A stretch of DNA of 64,000 nt, taken from positions 3,801,741 through 3,865,740 of the forward strand of contig NZ_CP110848.1 in assembly GCF_026240635.1 (NCBI RefSeq), given 5' to 3'. Positions 9,153-17,836 of this stretch are shown here, one piece after another (the first letter of the stretch is position 1; every line of letters starts with the position of its first letter). The DNA is from Trichothermofontia sichuanensis B231 (lineage in GTDB: Bacteria; Cyanobacteriota; Cyanobacteriia; B231). The notes below the pieces were generated by a model. That model saw only the letters and a program-made list of their open reading frames with translations. It was not told where the DNA came from and ran no database searches. A program made the translations under genes and the position numbers.

Positions 9153-9512
9153 TTGACTAAATTTCCTGGGTCTGTCCTGCTATCGGTTCTTCCCTGCCCC
9201 CTGCGTGAACATTCCAGCAAGATTAACTGGCCTGCTTCGCTGGGGATCTTTAGCTCCACCTTTATCACCGTCCTCCTGGCTGAAATGGGGGATAAAACCC
9301 AGATTACGGTGCTGCTCATGAGTGCTGAATCCCAATCGCCCTGGCTAGTCTTTGTGGGGGCGGGTTCGGCCTTAATGATGACCAGCCTGTTAGGCGTCCT
9401 CGTTGGCCATTGGCTCTCCCACCATTTTCCCCCGCGGCTTCTGGAAACCGCAGCGGGTGCTCTCTTGCTCTTGATTGCGATCGGGCTACTGTGGGATGTG
9501 GTCCATCTGTAA
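9153..9512 (+). CDS. Half-size GDT1/UPF0016 (TMEM165-type) cation transporter subunit
   Basis: The 119-residue protein has three predicted membrane helices and the family signature E-x-G-D-K-(S/T) as AEMGDKTQ. Full-length members carry two such halves and move Mn2+ or Ca2+ out of the cytosol. In cyanobacteria the full-length protein is a manganese exporter, and half-size pairs have been described, as I recall, as hemi manganese exchangers. The start is a TTG at 9153, since no ATG precedes the motif. The complementary half begins 91 bp downstream, so the pair probably forms a heteromer in a membrane. Confidence 0.82.
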   Translation: MTKFPGSVLLSVLPCPLREHSSKINWPASLGIFSSTFITVLLAEMGDKTQITVLLMSAESQSPWLVFVGAGSALMMTSLLGVLVGHWLSHHFPPRLLETAAGALLLLIAIGLLWDVVHL

Positions 9513-9603
9513 ATACTCGATTCAATCTGGCACCCCTGCGCCCCATCCCCCCCAAAATAGGTAAAGGCTGTATTCGATACATCTCGAGCAATAGAGTGAT
9601 TTT

Positions 9604-9894
9604 ATGGATTGGAGTTTACTTTGGTTAAGTTTTGTGGCGGTGTTTCTCTCCGAGTTAGGAGATAAAAGTCAGCTAGCCGCGATCGCTCTGAGCGGGAGTT
9701 CCCGTGCCCCCTGGGCCGTTTTTCTGGGAACTTCAGCCGCTTTGCTGCTTGCCACCTTTGTAGGTGTCATTCTGGGGCATGGGACGGCCCAATTATTCCC
9801 CTCTCCTCGTTTGGTCAAGTCCCTAGCCGCTTTGGGATTTGCCCTCATGGCCGTCCGCTTGCTCTGGCCAAGTCGTGACTTACCTAATGCCTAA
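9604..9894 (+). CDS. Half-size GDT1/UPF0016 transporter, partner subunit
   Basis: This 96-residue membrane protein carries the second-half signature SELGDKSQLAAIAL, followed by two further hydrophobic helices (AVFLGTSAALLLATFVGVILG and LVKSLAALGFALMAVRLLW). In full-length proteins this motif faces the EMGDKT motif of the first half to form the metal site. Gene order and spacing support co-expression with the upstream half. The 91-bp spacer contains one copy of the dispersed GTAAAGGCTGTA motif (9561-9572). Confidence 0.84.
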   Translation: MDWSLLWLSFVAVFLSELGDKSQLAAIALSGSSRAPWAVFLGTSAALLLATFVGVILGHGTAQLFPSPRLVKSLAALGFALMAVRLLWPSRDLPNA

Positions 9895-9992
9895 AGGGTC
9901 AACCAACGAAGTTGGAATCCACTGATAGAATAAACCCAGTGTCAGTGGGGTTACCCCCCAGTGCCATTCTATTGGAACCCCAGCATTAATTC

Positions 9993-10766
9993 ATGGCTAA
10001 GATTGTTTCTGTTCACTCCTTCCGCGGGGGGACTGGTAAATCTAACTCCACTGCCAATATTGCGTCTACGATTGCCCGTCATGGCCATCGGGTGGCGATC
10101 GTGGATACGGATATTCAATCCCCTGGCATTCACGTCTTGTTCGGATTTGATGAAGAAAAAATTGAGCGATCGCTCAATGATTACCTATGGGGGCGCTGTG
10201 CAATTTCAGATACTGCCTACGACGTGAGTGAGGTTTTGAGACGGCATCACTCGCCCACGCAACCAGGGGGCAAAATCTTCCTGATTCCGTCGAGCCTGAA
10301 GGCAGGTGAAATTGCGCGGGTATTGCGTGAAGGCTATGATGTGGGTCTCTTGAATGATGGTTTCCAAGAGCTAATTGAAAACTTAGCACTCGATTATCTA
10401 TTTATTGATACGCACCCCGGTCTGAATGAAGAAACCCTACTGTCCATCACAATTTCAGATATTTTGCTGCTGATCCTGCGACCCGATCGCCAAGATTTTC
10501 AGGGAACAGCCGTAACCGTCGATGTTGCCCGCAAATTGGAAGTGCCGAAAATGCTACTGATGATTAACAAGGCTCTCCCTTCCTATGACTTTGATGCCAT
10601 GCGGGAAAGTGTTGAAGCAACCTATAGCGTACCTGTGGCTGGAATCATGCCGCTCTCGGAAGAAATGATTCAACTAGCCAGTAGCGAGATCTTTGTGCTG
10701 CGCTATCCCGATCATCCGCTGAGCAAAGTCATTGAGGTAGTTGCCCAACAAGTTATGGCTGCATAG
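9993..10766 (+). CDS. MinD/ParA-like P-loop ATPase
   Basis: The 257-residue protein has a deviant Walker A motif, RGGTGKSN, near residue 11 with the signature lysine of the MinD/ParA/Mrp class, then a VAIVDTDIQSPG switch and DYLFIDTHPGLNEETLL (Walker B). No amphipathic MinD membrane-targeting helix is obvious at the C-terminus. Such ATPases position cargo on the nucleoid or membrane, or load iron-sulfur or regulatory partners. A small winged-helix gene follows 15 bp later, suggesting a two-gene unit in which the ATPase works with a DNA-binding partner. The target is unknown. Confidence 0.8.
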   Translation: MAKIVSVHSFRGGTGKSNSTANIASTIARHGHRVAIVDTDIQSPGIHVLFGFDEEKIERSLNDYLWGRCAISDTAYDVSEVLRRHHSPTQPGGKIFLIPSSLKAGEIARVLREGYDVGLLNDGFQELIENLALDYLFIDTHPGLNEETLLSITISDILLLILRPDRQDFQGTAVTVDVARKLEVPKMLLMINKALPSYDFDAMRESVEATYSVPVAGIMPLSEEMIQLASSEIFVLRYPDHPLSKVIEVVAQQVMAA

Positions 10767-10781
10767 TTAGGGAGCGCCGGT

Positions 10782-11102
10782 ATGAGTGAACCAACCAATG
10801 ACTTTTCCGTGCAAGGCCAAAGTGGTGAAGACACTTCGATCAGTATGATTGATATTTTCACCCTGCCCGACTCACTGCGACAACTTCTCAGTTGGATGCT
10901 TCGCAAGGGAGAAGTTAGTGTTCAGGAGGTAGCCCAACATCTCAAACAAGATGAGGCAACCGTTACCCCCCTGTTAGAGCACTTAGTCGAAGATGGTATG
11001 CTGCGGACACGACAGGTGGGACAAGAGCGCTGCTTCCGCGTCCTGCTGGCCCACAAGAGCAATCGTCAAGTCTCAGAAGATATCTGGAGCTTCCTAGAGT
11101 AA
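10782..11102 (+). CDS. Winged-helix DNA-binding protein, ParA partner candidate
   Basis: This 106-residue protein has a winged helix-turn-helix fold by pattern: IFTLPDSLRQLLSWMLRKGEVSVQEVAQHL (first helices), DEATVTPLLEHLVEDGMLRTRQ (recognition helix and wing) and RCFRVLL (wing strand). The order resembles ArsR/MarR-like domains but has no metal-binding cysteines. It starts 15 bp after the MinD-like ATPase and is probably co-transcribed. The 112-bp mobile element begins one base after its TAA, and the 8-bp target duplication contains that stop codon, so the protein itself is intact. Confidence 0.72.
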   Translation: MSEPTNDFSVQGQSGEDTSISMIDIFTLPDSLRQLLSWMLRKGEVSVQEVAQHLKQDEATVTPLLEHLVEDGMLRTRQVGQERCFRVLLAHKSNRQVSEDIWSFLE

Positions 11103-11103
11103 C

Positions 11104-11215
11104 AGCTCTTCTGAGTTTATGGAGTAAACCGTATAGGTAACTACACATCAAAGAGCCAAAACGCTGGGTTTATGGTGGGGGCGCTACGCGCCCCCACCAT
11201 AAACCCAGGAAAGCC
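11104..11215 (+). mobile_element. 112-bp hairpin MITE, copy 1, with 8-bp target duplication
   Basis: The element is flanked by perfect direct repeats AGAGTAAC at 11096-11103 and 11216-11223. Its ends are imperfect inverted repeats: AGCTCTTCTGAGTTTATGG on the left, and GGCTTTCCTGGGTTTATGG on the complementary strand of the right end. At offset 60 it contains a perfect 21-bp stem with a 3-base loop (11164-11184 and 11188-11208). A second copy of identical length and layout is at 50933-51044. There is no coding capacity, so a transposase must act in trans. The 8-bp duplication and GGCTCT-type ends are compatible with ISL3-like transposition; this family call is inference. Confidence 0.9.
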
Positions 11216-11330
11216 AGAGTAACCTCGATGAGTGATTTCGATGCATTCTTGTGAAGCGTTGGAGTGTGCTGCGTATACCCTAGTAGTGAGTATCAGTATG
11301 CTCTCTTAATATAAAATTTAGGAGATGACT

Positions 11331-11939
11331 TTACTCGCACCACAAACTCGCATCACAAAGAGTAATGATCTGGTCGATAAAAGCCTTCATTTCTGGACAG
11401 GCTTGGATTGCAATCATAAGATCATTATCCTTCAAGATTCTTTTTCCATGAATAGGCTTATTATAGTCCTGCTGCCCGCCTAATTGGAAAATTTCTTTAA
11501 TGTGGGAAGCAGGCGGTTTCTGATAGTTAATTGTTTCCGGCGGACCACTAGGAGCCGATCGATTATGCTTAGCTAAAGCCTGAATGGTCTTCCAGTAGGG
11601 AAGCAGCCAAGCTTCAAAATCATGAAGGGCCACGTGGGGATAAAAGTTAGGATTATGCCCCGTCCACTCTCTCATTTTTTTCGTAGCATCTGCTGCATCT
11701 TTAAAGTCTTTTGTCCCCGTATAAACGTCGGTCAGAGCAATTACAGCATCATAGGCTTGACTTCCAGAAAGTAGATTGTTAACAATACGTTTAAGTCTCT
11801 CCCCTTTAGGAATACGACCATGTGGTGGAATAAACTTTAGTCTTGGCATGTTTTGCCCAAGGCGTGTTTGGAGAAATTCACACAGTTTTTCTTTGAAAGC
11901 CCGCTCAGTTTCACCTTCAACTACAATAGCAATTTTCAT
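11331..11939 (-). CDS. DUF4276 family (TOPRIM-like) protein, candidate defence effector
   Basis: The 202-residue protein starts MKIAIVVEGETERAF, the strand plus acidic residue typical of DUF4276/TOPRIM-like proteins, followed by VIALTDVYTG, where a TOPRIM fold places its metal-binding acidic residues, and HVALHDFEAWLLPY, a conserved DUF4276 stretch. I chose the ATG at 11939 because it overlaps the upstream ATPase stop by four bases (ATGA) and begins at the family motif. Pairs of a SMC/OLD-like ATPase with a TOPRIM-type protein, such as PARIS, are anti-phage systems; DUF4276 itself is often found beside such ATPases. Nuclease or effector activity here is inferred. Confidence 0.75.
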   Translation of the reverse strand: MKIAIVVEGETERAFKEKLCEFLQTRLGQNMPRLKFIPPHGRIPKGERLKRIVNNLLSGSQAYDAVIALTDVYTGTKDFKDAADATKKMREWTGHNPNFYPHVALHDFEAWLLPYWKTIQALAKHNRSAPSGPPETINYQKPPASHIKEIFQLGGQQDYNKPIHGKRILKDNDLMIAIQACPEMKAFIDQIITLCDASLWCE

Positions 11940-13109
11940 GGACGACCACCGAGCAAATTCATTGCCCAAAGCTGATCAAGACTGTAATCCCGCAGCCACT
12001 TATCTAAATCAAGTGTATCTGCCCAAGTCATTTGGGTACTGCCTTCTTCAAGATCACAAACAAGGACTTCTTTCGGTTCAAGGAATCCGATCAGTCGATC
12101 GGAATGAGTTGCGACAATAAGCTGTGTGTGTTTTGAAGCTCCTCGCATCAAGTAGACTAAATGTTGCAGAAGTTCAGGATGTAGACTAACTTCTGGCTCA
12201 TCTAACAGAGTAATTGTCGTTAAGTGTTGACTTTGTAAAAGCGTCGCTAACCACAGAAAACGCAGTGTTCCTTCTGACAGCTCATGGATATAGATAGGTT
12301 GAGAAAAATTCTTATCTGTCCAAGTCATGGAAAGAGTCCCAGCTGCAACAGGCGGAAAATTTAATCGCTTGAAATCTGGAAAGGCTGTTGAGAGAATATC
12401 TTCAAGCATCTCAAAGCGATCGGCATCCGTCTCTCGAAGATTATAGAGGCAGGAGACTAAATCTTCACCCCTGGCACCCGGCAATTTGGCAGGGCGCATG
12501 GACTGGGGTAAGCGAATTGGGCTTTTATCAGAAACATCAAGTGCCCCATAATAGGTACAGGAAGCAAGGCTTTTCCTTAAGCTTTCTGGCTCACGGTACA
12601 TCTTGGGGACTTGTGACAGGGATGTTTCTAGATAATTATGTTCCCAATTAGGGCGCAGAAGCCGCTGCTCATCTTGGCTGAAATACTTAATATCTAAACC
12701 ATGAGATTCAATATATTTAAACGGTTGAGGTGCATTCGGATCGCTCTGTTGAGTTAAAGTTTCTTCCCTAATTTCATAGGATAATCCTTTGGGTGATAGA
12801 GCTAAGCTATACTGAAGCGGTTTTCTGTTAGGTACTTGCTTTGAAACGGTAATACTTAAGTCCTGAGCCTTACCTCTTGTCAAAATCTCATTGAGTCCGC
12901 CTTTAGAGTCCGCCTTTAGATTGCAGTGTTTCTTGTAATTTACCGTTTGCGGAAGCGGATAAAATTGAGATAACATCTAAAAAAGATGTCTTGCCAGCTC
13001 CGTTTACACCGATAAGAACAATTAAATCTCTCATCGCTAGATCAATATCTCGGAGGCGACGAAAGCCCTTGACTGAGATATTTTCAAACCTATCCATCAG
13101 ACTGGTCAT
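11936..13109 (-). pseudogene. AAA (SMC/OLD-like) ATPase split by a 13-bp tandem duplication
   Basis: The N-terminal piece (about 13109 to 12903) holds the Walker A motif LIGVNGAGKTSFLD. The C-terminal piece, in another frame down to 11936, holds the ABC-type signature ELSEGTLRFLW, Walker B LLDEPEVSLHPELL and a VATHSDRLI switch. The first frame ends at a TAA created inside a 13-bp exact tandem repeat (12893-12918). Deleting one unit joins ...LQSKGGL directly to NEILTRGKAQ... and gives one ATPase of about 380-390 residues. Starts at 13109 or 13097 are both possible. The DUF4276 gene follows with an ATGA overlap. As read, the ATPase should not be made unless slippage or reversion occurs. Confidence 0.85.
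12893..12918. repeat. 13-bp exact tandem duplication causing a frameshift
   Basis: GAGTCCGCCTTTA occurs at 12893-12905 and again at 12906-12918. Thirteen is not a multiple of three, so the extra unit shifts the minus-strand ATPase frame and produces a stop at once. Tandem repeats of this kind can expand or contract by slippage, so a reversible on/off switch is possible as well as simple loss. Confidence 0.93.
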
Positions 13110-13173
13110 GAGTGAATTGGTAATACAAGCCGTTGGGCAGTACAAATATGGCTAGCGGCTACTCAGGAATTCC

Positions 13174-13569
13174 CTAGTCGGGGACAACGGCGATACAGTC
13201 AATCTCAACCAACACGTCCTTAGGTAGGCGTGAAACCTCTACACAGGCACGAGCTGGGGCGATCGCGGCATCAAAATAACGGGCATAAACGGCATTCATC
13301 GCCGCAAAGTCGTTCATATCTGCCAGAAATACCGTCGTCTTAACCACATCCGCCCAGGTAGCGCCCGCTGCCGTGAGCACTGCTTCGAGATTGGCCATCA
13401 CCCGTTCCGTTTGTTGGGCGACATCCCCCACCCCCACAATCTCACCAGTCGCTGGGTCGAGGGCAATTTGGCCGGCGGCAAAGAGCATCTGCCCGCTGGT
13501 CACGATCGCCTGGTTATAGGGGCCTACGGGAGCCGGTGCTTGGTCGGTTTGAATAATGCGACGGGTCAT
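13174..13569 (-). CDS. ridA: RidA family enamine/imine deaminase
   Basis: This 131-residue Rid/YjgF protein hydrolyses reactive enamines and imines, such as those released by threonine dehydratase, protecting PLP enzymes in the cytosol. Family marks include [40 protein letters not shown], and near the end [24 protein letters not shown] with the catalytic arginine in ARACVEV. The ATG at 13569 gives the usual length; an earlier ATG at 13605 would add an atypical leader. It points away from petJ. Confidence 0.92.
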   Translation of the reverse strand: MTRRIIQTDQAPAPVGPYNQAIVTSGQMLFAAGQIALDPATGEIVGVGDVAQQTERVMANLEAVLTAAGATWADVVKTTVFLADMNDFAAMNAVYARYFDAAIAPARACVEVSRLPKDVLVEIDCIAVVPD

Positions 13570-13824
13570 GGGTGTATTTGCGGAAAACTGATTAACAGGA
13601 AACAACAGCTCAAGGGCACTCAGGTTAGCACTGCGGTTCTGGCTGCTGATGAGAAGCCCTCCCCAACATTTGCCTCTGGCTCGATCCTAGATCCTAGCGT
13701 AGATAGGACACCCTGGTTTGACAGGCCGTCTTTTGACAGGGGCGATCGCTGCTACCCAAGATCATCGGTGATAACAACCAAGATCTTTAAGGATCTGGAC
13801 AATGATCTGGATGAGGAGACCATA

Positions 13825-14157
13825 ATGCAACGCTTACTGTTGATCCTGCTGGGAACGATTGTCTTCTGGGTAGCGAGTGTAACAACGCCAGCGATCGCCG
13901 CAGATTTGGCCAATGGGGCCAAAGTATTTAGTGCAAATTGTGCCGCCTGTCATGCCGGGGGCTTGAATGTGGTGAATGCCACTAAAACGCTCCAAAAGGC
14001 CGATCTGGATAAATATGGCATGGCCTCTATGGAGGCAATCCAGACCCAGGTGACTAAAGGAAAGGCTGCAATGCCCGCCTTCCTGGGACGCCTAACGCCA
14101 GAGCAGATTGAGGATGTGGCTGCTTATGTCTTAGCTCAGGCAGAAAAGGGATGGTAG
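13825..14157 (+). CDS. petJ: Cytochrome c6 precursor
   Basis: The 110-residue precursor has a signal peptide ([24 protein letters not shown]) ending at an AIA cleavage site, then [21 protein letters not shown] with the CxxCH heme-c motif, the distal axial methionine in [11 protein letters not shown], and the C-terminal helix [16 protein letters not shown]. The mature protein works in the thylakoid lumen, carrying electrons from cytochrome b6f to photosystem I (or oxidase), in exchange with plastocyanin. AGGAG lies about eight bases before the ATG. It is monocistronic as far as can be seen. Confidence 0.95.
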   Translation: MQRLLLILLGTIVFWVASVTTPAIAADLANGAKVFSANCAACHAGGLNVVNATKTLQKADLDKYGMASMEAIQTQVTKGKAAMPAFLGRLTPEQIEDVAAYVLAQAEKGW

Positions 14158-15065
14158 GCTAGTGCCGTCACCATCAAGGCTCATAATGTCAGGTCATAAC
14201 GTCAGGGGTAACGCAGTCCTCAATAACTCCAGTCGTTGCAAACCTGCAATTTAGTCATCTCTCGATGAGATCGGTACAATCCTAATATATCGTAATATCC
14301 CATTTGGGCAAGGTTTCAGACTGCTGTCCTAGTTGACTGACCCATCTTTTCCCCTTGCACGAAGAGAGAGGCGAGAGAAAAGAGAACAGAGATAGTCACT
14401 TGTCCAAATGGTTTATACCCGCTTGTGACCCGATCAGTACCCCCCATACCGCTGGACCGATCGGCTACTCTACACTCATGTCATTGTCCAAGGTCTTTAT
14501 CCAAGGTCTTTGTCCAAAGTCGGAATGGTGAGCATTAGGGTGCCTTGGTGAACGCCTATAGGCCCTGGGTATGCCCTGAAATGATCTGGGTCGCACCAAG
14601 ATTTGGACAGAGCGATTTGGACAGAGCAGGCGAATCGCCCTCACGCCCAGCCCCTTTCCTGGGCCCCTATAAGTGGAGATGGGGCGAGGGAAACTGGAGA
14701 GGGCCGCCAGCAACTGCCAGTAAGCTGACTGTTTTCACCAACCGCTAGCCGCAACCTGCCAGTTGTGACCGGGATGCCCGCGCCAGAGTCAACTGGTTGA
14801 TACCTCCATAACTTCCCATCCTTAGAACTGCTCGATACCCTGTCGGACCTGCCCATTCTCACCTAACCGCAGCGCATGTACCTGCGAACCTAGGGGGAAG
14901 CAGCAGGTGCCCCCCTATGATCTCAGGAGGCCGCCGCTGACACCTGTGCCTGGGTGATCATACGTCTTTTACAGGCACAACTGTTAAAGTGGATGTAACA
15001 AACTAAAGTAAATATAACAAACTCTTAATGAAAGTTTTTGTCAAACTGTTGCCAGGAGTATCGTC
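14158..15065. other. 900-bp non-coding region with a D-family repeat
   Basis: No frame here looks like a gene. Positions 14330-14402 match, in the opposite sense, the repeat at 34700-34870. At 14486-14520 the word TCCAAGGTCTTT occurs in near-tandem. The last 80 bases before the radical-SAM gene are AT-rich, with GATGTAACAAACT at 14992-15004 and a near copy ATATAACAAACT at 15012-15023, which resemble a promoter or operator. The length and the GC-rich palindromic stretch at 14560-14760 leave room for a small RNA, but I recognise none. Confidence 0.4.
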
Positions 15066-16658
15066 ATGCGGGTCCTATTGATTTATCCATTGTTTCCCAA
15101 GACCTTCTGGTCCTACGAAAAAATCCTGGAACTAGTCAACCGTAAGGTTTTGTTACCCCCCCTAGGACTGATCACCGTCGCGGCGATTCTGCCCCAAACC
15201 TGGGAGTTTAAGCTGGTCGATCGCAATGTGCGCGATGTGCGCGAAGATGAGTGGGACTGGGCCGAGCTGGTCATCTGCTCGGCCATGATTGTGCAAAAGG
15301 AAGACCTGCTGGCGCAAATCCGGGAGGCTAAACGGCGGGGCAAACGGGTGGCTGTGGGGGGTCCCTATCCTACCTCTATGCCAGAGGAAGTGTTACCGGC
15401 AGGGGCTGACTACCTGGTCCTGGATGAGGGGGAAATTACTCTGCCCATGTTTGTGGAAGCTCTGGAGCGCGGCGAAACCCAGGGGATTTTTCGTGCCAAT
15501 GGTGAAAAACCTGATATCACCCAGACCCCCATTCCCCGCTATGACTTGCTGGAGCTAGATGCCTATGACTCCATGTCGGTGCAGTTTTCACGCGGTTGCC
15601 CTTTCCAGTGCGAATTTTGCGACATTATTGTTCTCTATGGTCGTAAACCCCGGACAAAGACCCCACAACAGTTGCTTAGGGAACTGGATACCCTCTACGA
15701 GTTAGGTTGGCGACGGGGGGTATTTATGGTTGATGATAACTTTATTGGCAACAAGCGTAATGTTAAATTGTTGCTCAAGGAACTCAAGGTATGGCAGGAA
15801 GAGCACCAGTATCCCTTTGCCTTTAATACGGAAGCCTCGGTGGATCTGGCCCAAGATCAAGAACTGATGGATTTAATGGTGGACTGTTACTTTGATGCGG
15901 TTTTCCTAGGGATTGAAACGCCCGATGAAGAAAGCTTGTCTCTGACGAAAAAATTCCAGAATACCCGCAGTTCTTTGATTGATGCGGTACAAACGATCGC
16001 CAAAGCCGGATTACGGGTGATGGCCGGGTTCATCATTGGTTTTGATGGCGAAAAACCGGGAGCCGGACGTCGCATTATCGAGTTTGCAGAAGCAACCGGG
16101 ATTCCGACCACTACCTTTGCCATGCTCCAAGCTTTGCCCCATACGGCCCTCTGGCATCGGTTGGAAAAAGAAGGTCGGTTGCGCGATCGCAGTGGTAACC
16201 TGAACCAAACGACTCTGATGAACTTTGTGCCTACCCGTCCGTTAGCAGAAATTGCGAGGGAATATGTGGAAGCGTTTTGGGAGCTTTATGATCCAGAAAA
16301 GTATCTCGATCGTACCTATCGTCATTTTTTAATGATGGGCGCACCCAGGGCCAAGCGTCCCTTCCAGTGGCCGAGTTTAGTTGACCTGCGAGCACTGGCG
16401 ATCATCGTTTGGCGGCAGGGGATCAAGCGACGCACCCGCTGGAAGTTCTGGCATCATTTATTTTCAATACTGCGCCGCAACCCTGCTGTCTGGGTACATT
16501 ATTTAACCGTTTGTGCCCATAATGAGCATTTTCTGGAGTATCGCGAGATTGTACGATCGCAAATCGAGCAGCAACTGGCTACCCTTGAACCTGATGCTTC
16601 TATCGCCTCACCCGATGCCTTGGAATCTCCGGTGGAGGTCATGCAGCCGATCGCCTAG
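15066..16658 (+). CDS. B12-binding-domain radical SAM protein
   Basis: The 530-residue enzyme has an N-terminal cobalamin-binding-like Rossmann domain (LPPLGLITVAAILP, then VAVGGPYPT) without a clear DxHxxG motif, followed by the radical-SAM cluster motif CPFQCEFCD near residue 180, which binds a [4Fe-4S] cluster and SAM. Downstream are DDNFIGNK, FNTEASVDLAQ, FLGIETPDEESL and the DUF4070-like C-terminal region common in this family. Members methylate or rearrange carbon centres in lipids, cofactors or natural products; the substrate here cannot be told. A strong AGGAG site precedes the ATG. Confidence 0.85.
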   Translation: MRVLLIYPLFPKTFWSYEKILELVNRKVLLPPLGLITVAAILPQTWEFKLVDRNVRDVREDEWDWAELVICSAMIVQKEDLLAQIREAKRRGKRVAVGGPYPTSMPEEVLPAGADYLVLDEGEITLPMFVEALERGETQGIFRANGEKPDITQTPIPRYDLLELDAYDSMSVQFSRGCPFQCEFCDIIVLYGRKPRTKTPQQLLRELDTLYELGWRRGVFMVDDNFIGNKRNVKLLLKELKVWQEEHQYPFAFNTEASVDLAQDQELMDLMVDCYFDAVFLGIETPDEESLSLTKKFQNTRSSLIDAVQTIAKAGLRVMAGFIIGFDGEKPGAGRRIIEFAEATGIPTTTFAMLQALPHTALWHRLEKEGRLRDRSGNLNQTTLMNFVPTRPLAEIAREYVEAFWELYDPEKYLDRTYRHFLMMGAPRAKRPFQWPSLVDLRALAIIVWRQGIKRRTRWKFWHHLFSILRRNPAVWVHYLTVCAHNEHFLEYREIVRSQIEQQLATLEPDASIASPDALESPVEVMQPIA

Positions 16659-17117
16659 GGGGTTATCGCAATATCAGGCGGGTGCAGCCCGCGGATGCGG
16701 CCCTCACCCTCAATCCCTCTCCCAGAGCGGGAGAGCGACTTGAAAATCTGGCTCCCCTTCTCCCTACTTGGGAGAAGGGGAGTGAAAAACTGTATCGTTC
16801 TTATTGGGATTGACCCTAACTGTGTACTGAGTAAATTAAGTAAAGGCTGTACCAGGAACACTCCCCTGAGAATCCAGCCAGTTGACTCAAACTGTTTACT
16901 CAAACTGTTCTAGGGTGATCGCAGCGGCGGGTTACATCGTCCACGGTAGCCACGCCGTTAGGACTAGCCCCAGGCAGCGATCGCCGCCTATAGGCGCTGG
17001 TTTGACCACTGCCCTGAAAACCTTTGCCAGAGCTTAACCTGCTACTAAAGGCATGATTACCCATTGCGACGAGCAAACTTCTAGAATAGCGGCAAAGAAG
17101 TGTATTGGGGATTACCT
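16659..17117. other. Intergenic gap with a composite dispersed repeat
   Basis: From about 16700 to 16852 the gap carries CTCTCCCAGAGCGGGAGAG, then the MITE-like end CTGTATCGTTCTTATTGGGA (near 16790-16810), then GTAAAGGCTGTA (16840-16851). This is the same order as at 38847-38917. The remaining 260 bp show no gene or RNA I can support. Confidence 0.5.
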
Positions 17118-17765
17118 ATGCCGCCCACCGCGACTTCCGAGGTCTTAGCGCCGCAGGACCTTCGGCAACTCTTGGAGGAATACTACCAAGAGCGGACCCT
17201 GATTCCCTACCAGGCTGGCCAGAACATTAGCCTCCAACCGGATGAAATCTGGATTGTCGGGCGGGGGGTAGTGGTGTTGAGTACCCTGTACCAATCAGGA
17301 GATGAGGCCTTGCTGGGGCTAGCGGGTCCGGCGATGCCCTTTGGGTTGCCCTTGACGGCGATCGCTCCCTATCAAGCGACAGCCCTCTCGGACGTGGATG
17401 TCATGCGCCTGACGATGGTTGAAATTGAATCCTCCCCCCTGTTGCAGCACGAAATTGATCGCCAGTTAGCCCGACGGTTACGCCAAACTGAGGCCCTGTT
17501 GGCCCTGAGTGGTTACCGCCGCGTTGAAGAACGTCTGCGGCAACTCCTCCTCCTCCTAGCGCAAGAAATGGGCCAACCAACCCCCGACGGCATACGGTTG
17601 AGTGTGCGGCTCACCCATCAGCATCTTGCCAACGCGATCGGAACTACACGGGTGACGGTTACGCGCTTAATCGGGCAACTGCGGCGGGAAAAGTGGCTGG
17701 CACTAGATGCTTCACGCCACCTTATCCTGCACTATCCAGCTCAACTCGGGTTTGCTGCCCTCTAG
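17118..17765 (+). CDS. Crp/Fnr family transcriptional regulator
   Basis: The product is 215 residues. Residues about 30-120 form a short cNMP-binding-like beta-roll (YQAGQNISLQPDEIWIVGRGVVVL), a central helix follows (EIDRQLARRLRQTEALL), and the C-terminal winged HTH contains RLTHQHLANAIGTTRVTVTRLIGQL, the typical Crp recognition helix. The phosphate-binding cassette of cAMP-type members is not obvious, so the effector is unknown. It resembles the cyanobacterial Crp group that includes NtcA but lacks its specific ligand residues. It precedes tyrS by about 70 bp. The ATG at 17118 is preferred over a GTG at 17100. Confidence 0.83.
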   Translation: MPPTATSEVLAPQDLRQLLEEYYQERTLIPYQAGQNISLQPDEIWIVGRGVVVLSTLYQSGDEALLGLAGPAMPFGLPLTAIAPYQATALSDVDVMRLTMVEIESSPLLQHEIDRQLARRLRQTEALLALSGYRRVEERLRQLLLLLAQEMGQPTPDGIRLSVRLTHQHLANAIGTTRVTVTRLIGQLRREKWLALDASRHLILHYPAQLGFAAL

Positions 17766-17836
17766 GCTCAAATGCAGGAACGGATTGCAGTATTGTATTG
17801 AAGTTGGATGACTGCTAAGCCGTTACTGATTGGCCC

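Noticed and set aside
14560-14860. GC-rich palindromic stretch considered as cobalamin riboswitch, RNase P RNA or tmRNA
   Set aside because: None of the conserved core sequences of these RNAs could be found on either strand.
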